From contig MAAF01000085.1 of the NCBI GenBank assembly GCA_002163005.1, forward strand, positions 1 to 41,400: DNA of 41,400 nucleotides, in the 5' to 3' direction. The translations under genes and the position numbers were made by a program. Positions 28,177-36,109 of this stretch are shown here, piece after piece (position 1 is the stretch's first letter; each line of letters opens with the position of its first letter). This DNA is from Colwellia psychrerythraea (GTDB taxonomy: Bacteria; Pseudomonadota; Gammaproteobacteria; Enterobacterales; Alteromonadaceae). Under the pieces are notes generated by a model. The model was not told where the DNA came from, did not search any database, and saw only the letters and a list, made by a program, of their open reading frames with translations.

Positions 28177-28225
28177 ATCCCCTTGTTACAAGCAAGTTTT
28201 TTTCCGCATTAAATACGCTAACAAA

Positions 28226-28252
28226 AAGCGCTTGGTTTAATCAGCGCTTATT
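28226..28252 (+). terminator. Weak hairpin after the small secreted protein
   Basis: AAGCGCT pairs with AGCGCTT around a 10-base loop, but the T run after it is poor. It may end transcription of the preceding gene. Confidence 0.35.
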
Positions 28253-28276
28253 TCTCGCTAAAATAAGTGAGTAACC

Positions 28277-28307
28277 TATACCCGTGACCATTCAAAATGC
28301 TCAATAG
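28277..28307. repeat. Partial element terminus, copy R8
   Basis: TATACCCGTGACCATTCAAAATGC matches the left terminus of R2 and R3. No matching right terminus is seen before the kinase gene starts, so it is a half copy. Confidence 0.55.
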
Positions 28308-28375
28308 CCCAAGCTATAACAAAGAAATTCTTGTACACTAACGCCGTTTTTAATCCTTTCTACGGACCCCTTATT

Positions 28376-29665
28376 TTGCATACGCTTTCTCAACTTCGTT
28401 CTGGCGAACTCGCCGGCATTAACCAATTAAAATTATCTGAAAATCTAAACACATTCCCAGTAGAAATTTTAACACTCGCGAACAGTTTAGAGATCCTAGA
28501 TTTATCTAATAATGCCCTATCATCACTACCTGATGAACTGGCACAAATGACAAAACTAAAAATTATTTTCGCTTCGCAGAATAAATTTGAACACTTGCCC
28601 GAAGTATTAGGACAGTTACCAAACCTTGAAATGGTTGGCTTTAAATCGAACCAAATAAAACAAGTGGCGGAACATTCTTTACCTGCTCAATTACGTTGGT
28701 TGATTTTAACAGATAACTTAATTGAAACATTACCAAATAGTTTAGGTGTGCGACCAAGATTACAAAAGTTAGCATTAGCGGGTAATTGTTTGACCGAGTT
28801 ACCTCAAACATTAACACACGCTCATAACCTTGAACTGGTCCGTATTTCAGCGAATAAGCTAACAGTATGCCCTGAGCAGTTATTGAATCTACCTAACTTA
28901 GCCTGGTTTGCCTTTGCCGGTAATCCTTTTACAACGGTTAAGCTGACTACTTGCATTGAAAGTAAAAGCGAAAATCATGTCGAAGTGAAGACAGTGCCTT
29001 ATGTATCATCGGCAAGTTACACCTTAGGAAAGGTTCTAGGCCAAGGCGCTTCAGGTGTAATTTCAAAAGCACATTGGAATACACCGCAATCGCTATTTCC
29101 TGATGACATAGCAGTAAAAGTATTTAAAGGTGAAGTCACCAGTGATGGTTATCCACAAGATGAATTGCAAGCCTGTTTACAAGTAGGTAAACACCCCAAT
29201 TTAGTAGAGTCATTAGCGCAAGTGAATGAAGACTTAAACCCTGAAGGTAAGTACCTTGCTTTAATCATGAGTCTTATTCCTGAAAGTTACCAAAACCTTG
29301 GTTTACCTCCTTGTTTTAAAAGCTGTACCCGAGACACTTTTCCGCAAGACTTCAGCTTATCTATAGCGCTTATTAAAAATATAGTAAACCAGATGCAAGA
29401 TGTGTTCGCACACTTACATAAAAACCAAGTGTGTCACGGTGACTTATACGCACATAACACCTTATTTGATGCCCAAGGTAATATCATTTTTGGCGACTTT
29501 GGTGCTGCGACTAGTTATCAAATGCTAACGCCTGCACAACAAGAAAAAGTACAACAAATTGAACACCGAGCATTAAATCACTTTATCGAGGACTTACTGA
29601 GTGTTTGTGATGAGCAAGATAGAACAAGTGAAGAGTTTACTACGCTAAAGAATCTCATTTCATAA
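28376..29665 (+). CDS. Leucine-rich-repeat protein kinase
   Basis: A fusion of leucine-rich repeats and a Ser/Thr-type protein kinase. Counting from the upstream TTG at 28331, residues about 30-200 hold seven or so LRRs (for example LEILDLSNNALSSLPDEL), and 230-440 the kinase: glycine loop LGQGASGV, ATP-binding K263 in AVKVFKG, catalytic loop HGDLYAHN with D371 and N376, and DFG at 389-391. All key residues are present, so activity is expected. There is no signal peptide or membrane span. I prefer the TTG at 28376 because family members start MHTLxQLRSG; no ATG is available. Half-element R8 lies just upstream and may have altered the 5' end. Targets are unknown. Confidence 0.87.
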   Translation: MHTLSQLRSGELAGINQLKLSENLNTFPVEILTLANSLEILDLSNNALSSLPDELAQMTKLKIIFASQNKFEHLPEVLGQLPNLEMVGFKSNQIKQVAEHSLPAQLRWLILTDNLIETLPNSLGVRPRLQKLALAGNCLTELPQTLTHAHNLELVRISANKLTVCPEQLLNLPNLAWFAFAGNPFTTVKLTTCIESKSENHVEVKTVPYVSSASYTLGKVLGQGASGVISKAHWNTPQSLFPDDIAVKVFKGEVTSDGYPQDELQACLQVGKHPNLVESLAQVNEDLNPEGKYLALIMSLIPESYQNLGLPPCFKSCTRDTFPQDFSLSIALIKNIVNQMQDVFAHLHKNQVCHGDLYAHNTLFDAQGNIIFGDFGAATSYQMLTPAQQEKVQQIEHRALNHFIEDLLSVCDEQDRTSEEFTTLKNLIS

Positions 29666-29699
29666 AATAATGACTACCCACTGAAGCAAGGAAGGCAAT

Positions 29700-30305
29700 A
29701 TGCGTTTAAAAGGAAAAATCATTAAATGGAATGCTGACAAAGCCTTTGGCTTTATTACGCCAAATGGCGGCGGTGATACTGTTTTTATCCACAAAACGGC
29801 TTTAGAAAACCGAAATAGAGTGCCCAAAATTAATGATGTTATTTCTTTCTCGGTAATAAAAGATAACCAAGGTAGATATTGTGCAGATCAGGCAATATTT
29901 TCTGGTGAACAATCACATAAGAAGCAAACTAAAAGCATCAGTGCATTCTCGATTTATTTATCTCTGATATTTATGACCTTGGTAACCGCTGCATATTTTC
30001 TTGGTCACTTGCCCCAGGAGATATTACTGACTTACTTAGGTGTTAGTGTTATTACTTTTCTCGCCTATGCCTTTGACAAGTCAAAAGCACAACGAGGTGA
30101 ATGGCGTACACAAGAAAGCACTTTACATCTATTAGCCTTAATTGGCGGATGGCCAGGAGCAGTTATTGCGCAACAAGTACTTAGGCATAAGTCTAAAAAA
30201 AAGGAGTTTAGGGTCGCATTTTGGTTTACCGTATTTGTTAATACCGCAACGCTAGGCTGGTTGATGACGGCTCAAGGTAAACCTTTTTTAAGTTTTTTTT
30301 CTTAG
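29700..30305 (+). CDS. Cold-shock domain/DUF1294 membrane protein
   Basis: The N-terminal 65 residues are a cold-shock nucleic-acid-binding domain (MRLKGKIIKWNADKAFGFIT with RNP1-like KAFGFI, then DTVFIHK as RNP2-like). After a linker come membrane segments of the DUF1294 family at about 80-130 and 165-190, with the family motif AFDKSKAQRGEWRTQE. The protein probably sits in the inner membrane with the RNA- or DNA-binding domain in the cytoplasm. No function is established. It follows the LRR kinase by 34 bases with an AAGGAAGG-type ribosome site, so the two may form an operon. Confidence 0.88.
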   Translation: MRLKGKIIKWNADKAFGFITPNGGGDTVFIHKTALENRNRVPKINDVISFSVIKDNQGRYCADQAIFSGEQSHKKQTKSISAFSIYLSLIFMTLVTAAYFLGHLPQEILLTYLGVSVITFLAYAFDKSKAQRGEWRTQESTLHLLALIGGWPGAVIAQQVLRHKSKKKEFRVAFWFTVFVNTATLGWLMTAQGKPFLSFFS

Positions 30306-30414
30306 TCATATCAGTGAAGCTAAGATCCCGAACAATCAACAACTGCATTATGAAAATCAGGTGTATCTACACTGTGAAAGCTCTAAACCCACAAAGAATC
30401 ACACTTACAAAATC

Positions 30415-30445
30415 TGACATTTTTCGATACAAACATGACATTTTT
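30415..30445. promoter_or_regulatory. Paired TGACATTTTT direct repeats upstream of the hydrolase lipoprotein
   Basis: Two copies of TGACATTTTT start 21 bases apart (30415 and 30436), two helical turns, about 90 bases before the lipoprotein start. They could be regulator half-sites; on the other strand TGTCA recalls a Pho-box half-site but the spacing is 21, not 11 or 22. Low confidence. Confidence 0.3.
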
Positions 30446-30533
30446 TAAAAACTAATGCCATAGATTGAAGCTCCATCCATCAATAGAATAATTCCAAGTT
30501 TATTAAAGAACCAAAAAATGAAGGAAATATTCA

Positions 30534-32552
30534 ATGGTACAAACCAATAGAACACTTATTGCCTCTGCAATAATAGCAACAACCCTATTAGCGGCATGTG
30601 GCAACTCTAGCTCAAAGAGTGATGAAACAACAGATAAAGGTGTTACCGCGCCAGCTAACTCATTTAAAACTGTAAAATGTAAGAGTATGCTGCCTTCCGC
30701 TAAATTAGCCCTTTTGACTGAGGGTTCTAGTTGTGGCTATCTTACAGTGCCAGAAAAACATGCGCTATATGGTCAACCCGTTTCAGAAAAAAAGATTGAA
30801 ATAGCGGTGGTCAAACTCGCTTCTACTTCAATAAATAAAAAAACTGATCCGGTTGTTTACCTTGAAGGCGGTCCAGGCGGCAGTGCTAGCTCAAGTATTG
30901 CTCAAATAATAAAAACAGGTACCTTTATCAACGACAGAGATGTCTATTTAGTAGACCAACGCGGTACAGGTTATTCAAAGCCCGCATTACTTTGTACTGA
31001 GTTTGATGAAGCAGGTACACCTGCCCAAGTACAGGCGTGTAAGGCAAGATTAGAAAATTCGGGAGTTGATTTAAATGTTTATCATAGCGTACATAATGCC
31101 ATGGACATTATTCAACTAAGAGCTGCTTTAAAAATACCACAATGGAATTTGTACGGTATTTCTTATGGAACTCGATTAGCGACAACCATCATGAGAGAAA
31201 ATAGTGAAGGTATTCGCAGTGTCATTTTAGATGGCATGTTCCCGATAGAAGTTAACGGGATCTCTGATACGCCATGGGCAAACTATGAATCGTTGAATCA
31301 AATGATTAAAAACTGTGAGAATACCGATGGCTGCCCTCCTGAAGAAGTAAAAGCTGTTATCGAAGATATTATTATCCGTATGCATAATGAAGGCATGGTA
31401 GAGGAGAGTCGAGAATTTATCCAAAACTTGCTTAACATGTCCTCCGAGTCAGTAATCTTTAATTACTTATTAGTGGTTAATGAAGATATCAGTAAGTATG
31501 CATCTGCCTTAGACACTCTCACTAAAGAGCAAGGTGAAGAACAAGACCAAGATGATGAACAGGGAGACGAAGACCTTTTTTATAATGCGATGGGTCTATC
31601 TACTGTTTGCGCCGATGAATATCCATTTCTTAATATTACTGATTTAGTTGGCGACAACAGCCAAGGTTGGTCAACAAGTACTCAACTCGCCGTGAATAGC
31701 ATGTTTCATATGGGCTTTGATGCAGCATCTTGTAAAGCTTGGGATGTAGCCTCAGCAAATGATATTGAGACACAAGCAGTTACCAGTAACCTTCCTGTAT
31801 TAATTCTCAATGGTCTACAAGATACGCAGACGCCTGCAGCTTGGGGAGTGTTAGTAGCTAAAAATATGCCGAATGCACAAAGTGTCGTTAACCCACAAGG
31901 TGTTCATGGACAATTGTTTTCAGGCTTAAATTGTTTTGACACATTGGCTGAAGATTTTTTAGCTGAGCCGAATCAAACGCTTGATACTAGCTGTGTGTCA
32001 GATATTCCTGAACTAACTTATAAAAGCGGTGATCAAGAAGAATCAGCTAACTTTACTTTCAAAGATGATGACAATAGTTCTGATACCGTTTACATGAATG
32101 GGATTATCGGCTCAGGTACCTTAAAAGTAATACAAAAACTGTTTACTGATTATCCTCAAATTAAAACAATTGTAATGCAAAATGTACCTGGTTCTATGGA
32201 TGATGAAATTAATTTGTTAGCGTCAATGGAAATCAGGAATCAAGGTATAACTACCCATATTCCTGCTGATGGAATGGTAGCATCAGGTGGTACCGATATG
32301 TTTTTAGCCGGTGTTAAACGCAGCATTGAAACCGGAGCTAGATTAGGTGTTCACTCATGGAGTGATGGTAGCGGCAAGGTTGCACTTGATTACCCAAGAG
32401 ATCACCAAGAACACATTAAATACTTGGATTATTATAAAGTCATGGGCGTTACTGCTGACTTTTATTGGTATACCTTAGAAGCTGCATCTGCTGAAAGTAT
32501 ACATTGGATGACAGCACAAGAAATTGCTCAATATGGCATATTAACAGAGTAG
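30534..32552 (+). CDS. Lipoprotein fusing a TAP-type alpha/beta hydrolase and a ClpP-like domain
   Basis: The 672-residue product has a lipobox (LAAC, Cys22), so it is membrane-anchored and faces the periplasm or surface. Residues about 45-490 form an alpha/beta hydrolase of the tripeptidyl-aminopeptidase type: oxyanion segment EGGPGGS at 111-117, nucleophile S210 in GISYG, acid D430 in LNGLQDTQTP and H458 in GVHGQ. An acidic insert EEQDQDDEQGDED lies near 335-347. Residues about 515-672 look like a ClpP/crotonase-fold protease-like domain (COG3904-like): MNGIIGSGT, then VMQNVPGSMDDE, S584 in VASGG and H607 in GVHSW. The joining of the two is unusual. It stands alone and ends at a good terminator. 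Confidence 0.85.
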   Translation: MVQTNRTLIASAIIATTLLAACGNSSSKSDETTDKGVTAPANSFKTVKCKSMLPSAKLALLTEGSSCGYLTVPEKHALYGQPVSEKKIEIAVVKLASTSINKKTDPVVYLEGGPGGSASSSIAQIIKTGTFINDRDVYLVDQRGTGYSKPALLCTEFDEAGTPAQVQACKARLENSGVDLNVYHSVHNAMDIIQLRAALKIPQWNLYGISYGTRLATTIMRENSEGIRSVILDGMFPIEVNGISDTPWANYESLNQMIKNCENTDGCPPEEVKAVIEDIIIRMHNEGMVEESREFIQNLLNMSSESVIFNYLLVVNEDISKYASALDTLTKEQGEEQDQDDEQGDEDLFYNAMGLSTVCADEYPFLNITDLVGDNSQGWSTSTQLAVNSMFHMGFDAASCKAWDVASANDIETQAVTSNLPVLILNGLQDTQTPAAWGVLVAKNMPNAQSVVNPQGVHGQLFSGLNCFDTLAEDFLAEPNQTLDTSCVSDIPELTYKSGDQEESANFTFKDDDNSSDTVYMNGIIGSGTLKVIQKLFTDYPQIKTIVMQNVPGSMDDEINLLASMEIRNQGITTHIPADGMVASGGTDMFLAGVKRSIETGARLGVHSWSDGSGKVALDYPRDHQEHIKYLDYYKVMGVTADFYWYTLEAASAESIHWMTAQEIAQYGILTE

Positions 32553-32583
32553 GTATTTAGCACTCATCTCTATTTAAATTTAA

Positions 32584-32626
32584 GGCACTTTTATCGAGCT
32601 TGTATAGCGATAAAAGTGTCTTTTAT
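32584..32626 (+). terminator. Terminator after the hydrolase lipoprotein
   Basis: GGCACTTTTATCG and CGATAAAAGTGTC form a 13-bp stem (one G-T pair) around an 11-base loop, followed by TTTTA, about 30 bases past the stop codon. Confidence 0.85.
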
Positions 32627-32753
32627 ACATTGACTTTACAGCATGAGATAAGGTCGAATACAGCGGATGGTTTAGCTTTAATAATAGGGGAGAAAGTAAA
32701 AATTAAAGTGATTACTTCAACAAGCTACCTCTTCACTTCATTGCCATCCATAA

Positions 32754-32864
32754 CTGGCATCTGAAGGTCTGTCCCGTCCTGAAACCCTGCCATTTGCGGC
32801 TGACGCTAAAGCACACTTGCTATGGTCCACAATAGAGCAAGAATACGGTATCGTGAAAACATAG
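32754..32864 (+). pseudogene. Possible 3' remnant of an unidentified gene
   Basis: The 648 bases from 32553 to 33200 carry no intact gene. Within them a 36-codon open stretch ends at TAG 32864 and reads like real protein: SRPETLPFAADAKAHLLW then STIEQEYGIVKT. It has a higher GC content than its surroundings and no start codon, and a TAA cuts it off at 32751. I do not recognise the family. It may be the C-terminal end of a decayed gene. In the rest of the gap I see only the terminator at 32584-32626. Confidence 0.35.
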
Positions 32865-33200
32865 TAATTGGTACTAAACTGTTGTTACCAAGTTAAAAAG
32901 CTTGCTTCTGGCATGTTATATAATGAACTAAGCTAATAATGGCTGCTACATTTAGTTTTCACACAGTCTGGACACAATTTTAGGTTATCTATAGAATAAC
33001 TGTTAAATCGTACTAGCCCGTGCATTTACCCATTCCAATCTGAGTTTTGCGCAAAAACAGCCAAACAATCTCGTTTAATTGACCAGTTAAGGTTGTAATG
33101 GTACTAATAGAGTAATGTAAAAGAGTAATAGTCAAGGGGAACTACAGCGAAATATAAACGACTATTCATAGAACCTCAAAAAGAGTCTGGTTTTTTATTT

Positions 33201-34163
33201 TTGGGCAGTAGAAAACCGCTTTACTCTATTCTTGTAATGGCATACCTACTCTTTACTGTATTGGCAGCTAAGAACTACTATTTAGGCCATAAAGCACTAG
33301 CATTTTCATTACTTTTATTTGTTGTTCTCGCGAGCATAGATACTTATGCTCTTTTCAAAAAAAAAGCACTGCCGATAAACATAAATATCGTGGTCTCCGC
33401 ATTGGTCCTTTCTTTATTTCTCTCACTCTACTACTTAGGTGTAGGTATTATTTATTGGATATACCCCATATCTATCGCATTGATATATCTGCTTTCCTTA
33501 AGAGCCGCACTCATATTTAATTTGGCACTTTTCGTTATAGCTTGCGGATTTTGCATTTTGAATATGGATGCATTTTCAGCGTTTAGAGTAAGTTTATCCT
33601 TACTGATAACTATATTAATGAGCTCCCTAATTGAAGTGCATATTAACATGCTCCATCAAAGCCTTTCCGATGAGTCAGTGCGAGATCCAATGACAGGCGC
33701 ACTTAATAGACGACAATTATCCACACACCTTGACGCTAGTCTAGCTAACAAAAAACGAAATCATGTAAATTCTGCAATTTTGATGTTTGATATTGACCAC
33801 TTTAAGCAGATAAATGACAACTTTGGACATGATGTTGGCGATAAAGTTATAAAAGAGCTTGTTGCAATAATAGATGTGCATAGTCGTGAAGTAGACATGC
33901 TATTCAGGGTTGGTGGGGAAGAATTTATATTGCTGATGAATGATATTAAAATATCAGATGCGCATAATTTTGCGGAAAAATTACGAAGATTTATAGAGGC
34001 ATCTCGCATAGTTGAGAATCATCCAATTACAGTGAGCATCGGCATCTGTGAGTCATTTCATAGCTTTTCAAGTGAAACTTGGATGAAGAACGCAGATACT
34101 ACACTTTACGAAGCTAAAACTTCGGGTCGAAATCAAGTGCGAATTCATGACTCGTTTGGTTAA
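33201..34163 (+). CDS. Membrane GGDEF diguanylate cyclase
   Basis: A 320-residue cyclic di-GMP synthase. The first 150 residues hold five or six membrane spans (a small integral sensor domain of unrecognised type), followed by a GGDEF domain with DPMTGALNRR at 162-171, active site GGEEF at 238-242 and an intact inhibitory site REVD at 229-232. The start is doubtful: TTG 33201 has no ribosome site, while AAGGGGA at 33133-33139 lies upstream in a stretch that stays open in the same frame back to 33129 but offers no ATG, GTG or TTG at the right distance. The 5' end may have lost its original start codon. Confidence 0.8.
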   Translation: MGSRKPLYSILVMAYLLFTVLAAKNYYLGHKALAFSLLLFVVLASIDTYALFKKKALPININIVVSALVLSLFLSLYYLGVGIIYWIYPISIALIYLLSLRAALIFNLALFVIACGFCILNMDAFSAFRVSLSLLITILMSSLIEVHINMLHQSLSDESVRDPMTGALNRRQLSTHLDASLANKKRNHVNSAILMFDIDHFKQINDNFGHDVGDKVIKELVAIIDVHSREVDMLFRVGGEEFILLMNDIKISDAHNFAEKLRRFIEASRIVENHPITVSIGICESFHSFSSETWMKNADTTLYEAKTSGRNQVRIHDSFG

Positions 34164-34192
34164 GGTCAATAATGCAAACTTTTAAAATATTT

Positions 34193-34413
34193 AACCTCAA
34201 CTCTGGTTAATGGGTGTTGACATCTATAATAACTTATTAATTACATATGATAATTACCCATATTGTAGGCTTATTCATTCGTTTCAACATTGATAGTTTT
34301 GGTGATAACAAAGCGGTGTTACGTACCCAATAACAGGTTGTTGGTAGTAATGCCAACGATGATAGCGCCTAAAATAGCCTGTTGAGTAACTTTGCTTATC
34401 CAGAGTTGAGGTT
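34193..34413. repeat. Inverted-repeat-bounded segment after the diguanylate cyclase
   Basis: AACCTCAACTCTGG (34193-34206) is the exact complement of CCAGAGTTGAGGTT (34400-34413). The enclosed 193 bases contain, on the minus strand, a short hydrophobic reading stretch VTQQAILGAIIVGITTNN that ends at a stop after LLLGT. The 430-base gap 34164-34593 has no intact gene; the plus-strand open frame near its end lacks any protein-like character. Confidence 0.6.
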
Positions 34414-34593
34414 ATTTACAATGGTAATTTTTATATGCTTTTTGAAAGTTTCAAGAAACAAATATACGACACAAGATCATAGTATCGTGCCTGCATATAA
34501 TTACACCTTAAGTCCGTATTATATGCATATCCAATATAACCCCCCATCAATCTTTGGTTACTATTTGTCTCTGTTTACGTTCCTAAGAACAAA

Positions 34594-35814
34594 CTAAACA
34601 ACCTGCCCACAGGCATATCCACTAGCCCAGCAAAATTGAAAGTTATAACCTCCTAACCAACCCGTGACATCAATCACTTCACCAATAAAGAACAAACCTT
34701 GCTGTTTTTTACTTTCAAAGGTTTTTGAAGAAAGCTCATCGGTATCGACACCACCCAAAGTAACCTCTGCTGTGCGGTAGCCTTCAGTACCATTTGGTTT
34801 TATCTGCCACGCATGTAGATATTCACTTAGTGCAGTAATTTCAGGGTGATTAAGTTGTTTGATTGGTTTATCTGCAATAATTCCATCTTTAACTAGTACT
34901 TCAACAAAGCGTTTCGGTAATAAGGTCGCCAGCAGGTTTTTTACCGATTTTTGCCCTTGATCGTTTTGCCACTGAATTAGGGTTTCGCTAAGGGTATGTT
35001 CAGGCAATAAATTAATAGTAACCGCCTGCCCTGCTCGCCAAAAAGATGATATTTGTAATATCGCTGGCCCTGATAAACCACGGTGGGTAAACAAAATATT
35101 TTCTTTAAAGCTAGTGCCATTTTCACTGGTAACTTCGGTCAACAGACTGATGCCTGACAAACCATCAAAGCGCTGTTTGTCGTGCTCATGCAAGGTAAAA
35201 GGCACTAATGCCGCTATGGTTTCAAGTACATTTAAATCAAATTTCTCAGCAATTTTATAACCTATGGGTGTTGCGCCTAATTTAGGCATGGTTAAGCCGC
35301 CAGAGGCGACAACCAACGACTTGCATTGATAGCTTTTGTCATTCGTAGTCACTAAATAACCTTGCTCGTTGTCGCTAGCAATGTCACTGGTAATGTTACT
35401 TTTTACTGCAGAGACAGAGAGCACTTCGGTACGCAGATCGAGTGTAACCCCTGCCCAATCACATTCGGTCATCAATATATCAACGAGATCTTGCGCGCTG
35501 TCATCACAAAATAATTGCCCTAGGGTTTTATGATGGTATTTCAGACCATGGCGGTCAACTAAATCAATAAAGTCTTGCGCGCTATAACGACTTAAGGCTG
35601 ATTTGGCAAAATGCGGGTTTTGACAAAGGTAGTTGCTCGGCTCTGCATTTTCATTAGTGAAATTGCAGCGACCGCCACCACTGATTAAGACTTTTCGAGC
35701 GGGCTTTTTACCCATATCAACCACAACAACGCTTTTACCGCGATAGCCTGCTTGTGCAGCACACATTAAGCCTGCCGCGCCGGCACCAATTATTAATACG
35801 TCTGTTGTGATCAC
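34594..35814 (-). CDS. YhiN/HI0933-family flavoprotein
   Basis: A 406-residue NAD(P)/FAD-dependent oxidoreductase of the HI0933/YhiN (BaiN-like) family. It shows the FAD-binding dinucleotide motif IIGAGAAGLMCA at the N-terminus, the family signature RKVLISGGGRCNFTN near 41-55, a second FAD contact VASGGLTMPKLG, and the C-terminal GEVIDVTGWLGGYNFQFCWA segment. The family reaction is not well defined. The start is GTG 35814. It stands alone on the minus strand. Confidence 0.9.
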   Translation of the reverse strand: MITTDVLIIGAGAAGLMCAAQAGYRGKSVVVVDMGKKPARKVLISGGGRCNFTNENAEPSNYLCQNPHFAKSALSRYSAQDFIDLVDRHGLKYHHKTLGQLFCDDSAQDLVDILMTECDWAGVTLDLRTEVLSVSAVKSNITSDIASDNEQGYLVTTNDKSYQCKSLVVASGGLTMPKLGATPIGYKIAEKFDLNVLETIAALVPFTLHEHDKQRFDGLSGISLLTEVTSENGTSFKENILFTHRGLSGPAILQISSFWRAGQAVTINLLPEHTLSETLIQWQNDQGQKSVKNLLATLLPKRFVEVLVKDGIIADKPIKQLNHPEITALSEYLHAWQIKPNGTEGYRTAEVTLGGVDTDELSSKTFESKKQQGLFFIGEVIDVTGWLGGYNFQFCWASGYACGQVV

Positions 35815-36054
35815 TGTAATACCTTAAGAGTAAAAGACAAATAAGAAAACTTATTGGATAGTCCCTACGAAGAGGGCTTTAAAATTTTGAGCCTATTATA
35901 ATCTTTATGCAAATAGTGCGTATACAAAAAGGTTGATGAAAAGACTTTATTACTAATAAAGCGCTTAATTTCTCCTTTTACTATTCCTAAAATAAAGAAA
36001 AGTAAAGATTGTGTAAAGGTAGGAACTCTTCCCTAAAGTGACTATCTATTGCTG

Positions 36055-36074
36055 TATACCCGTTAACATTCACC
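36055..36074. repeat. Partial element terminus, copy R9
   Basis: TATACCCGTTAACATTCACC matches the first 16 or so bases of the R2 terminus. It lies 36 bases before the lipoprotein start codon; no right terminus is seen. Confidence 0.4.
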
Positions 36075-36109
36075 AACAAATTGTTGCAACTTTACATTAT
36101 GGAAAACAA

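Noticed and set aside
28331..29665. Eukaryotic contamination suggested by an LRR kinase
   Set aside because: Base composition and flanking genes are bacterial, and LRR-kinase fusions of this type occur in Proteobacteria.
30405..30450. Pho box
   Set aside because: TGTCA half-sites on the minus strand are 21 bases apart instead of the 11- or 22-base spacing, and the middle unit is poor; kept only as an unnamed direct repeat.
34382..34597. 71-codon plus-strand open frame before the flavoprotein gene
   Set aside because: No ribosome site, no protein-like pattern, and it spans the inverted-repeat arm.
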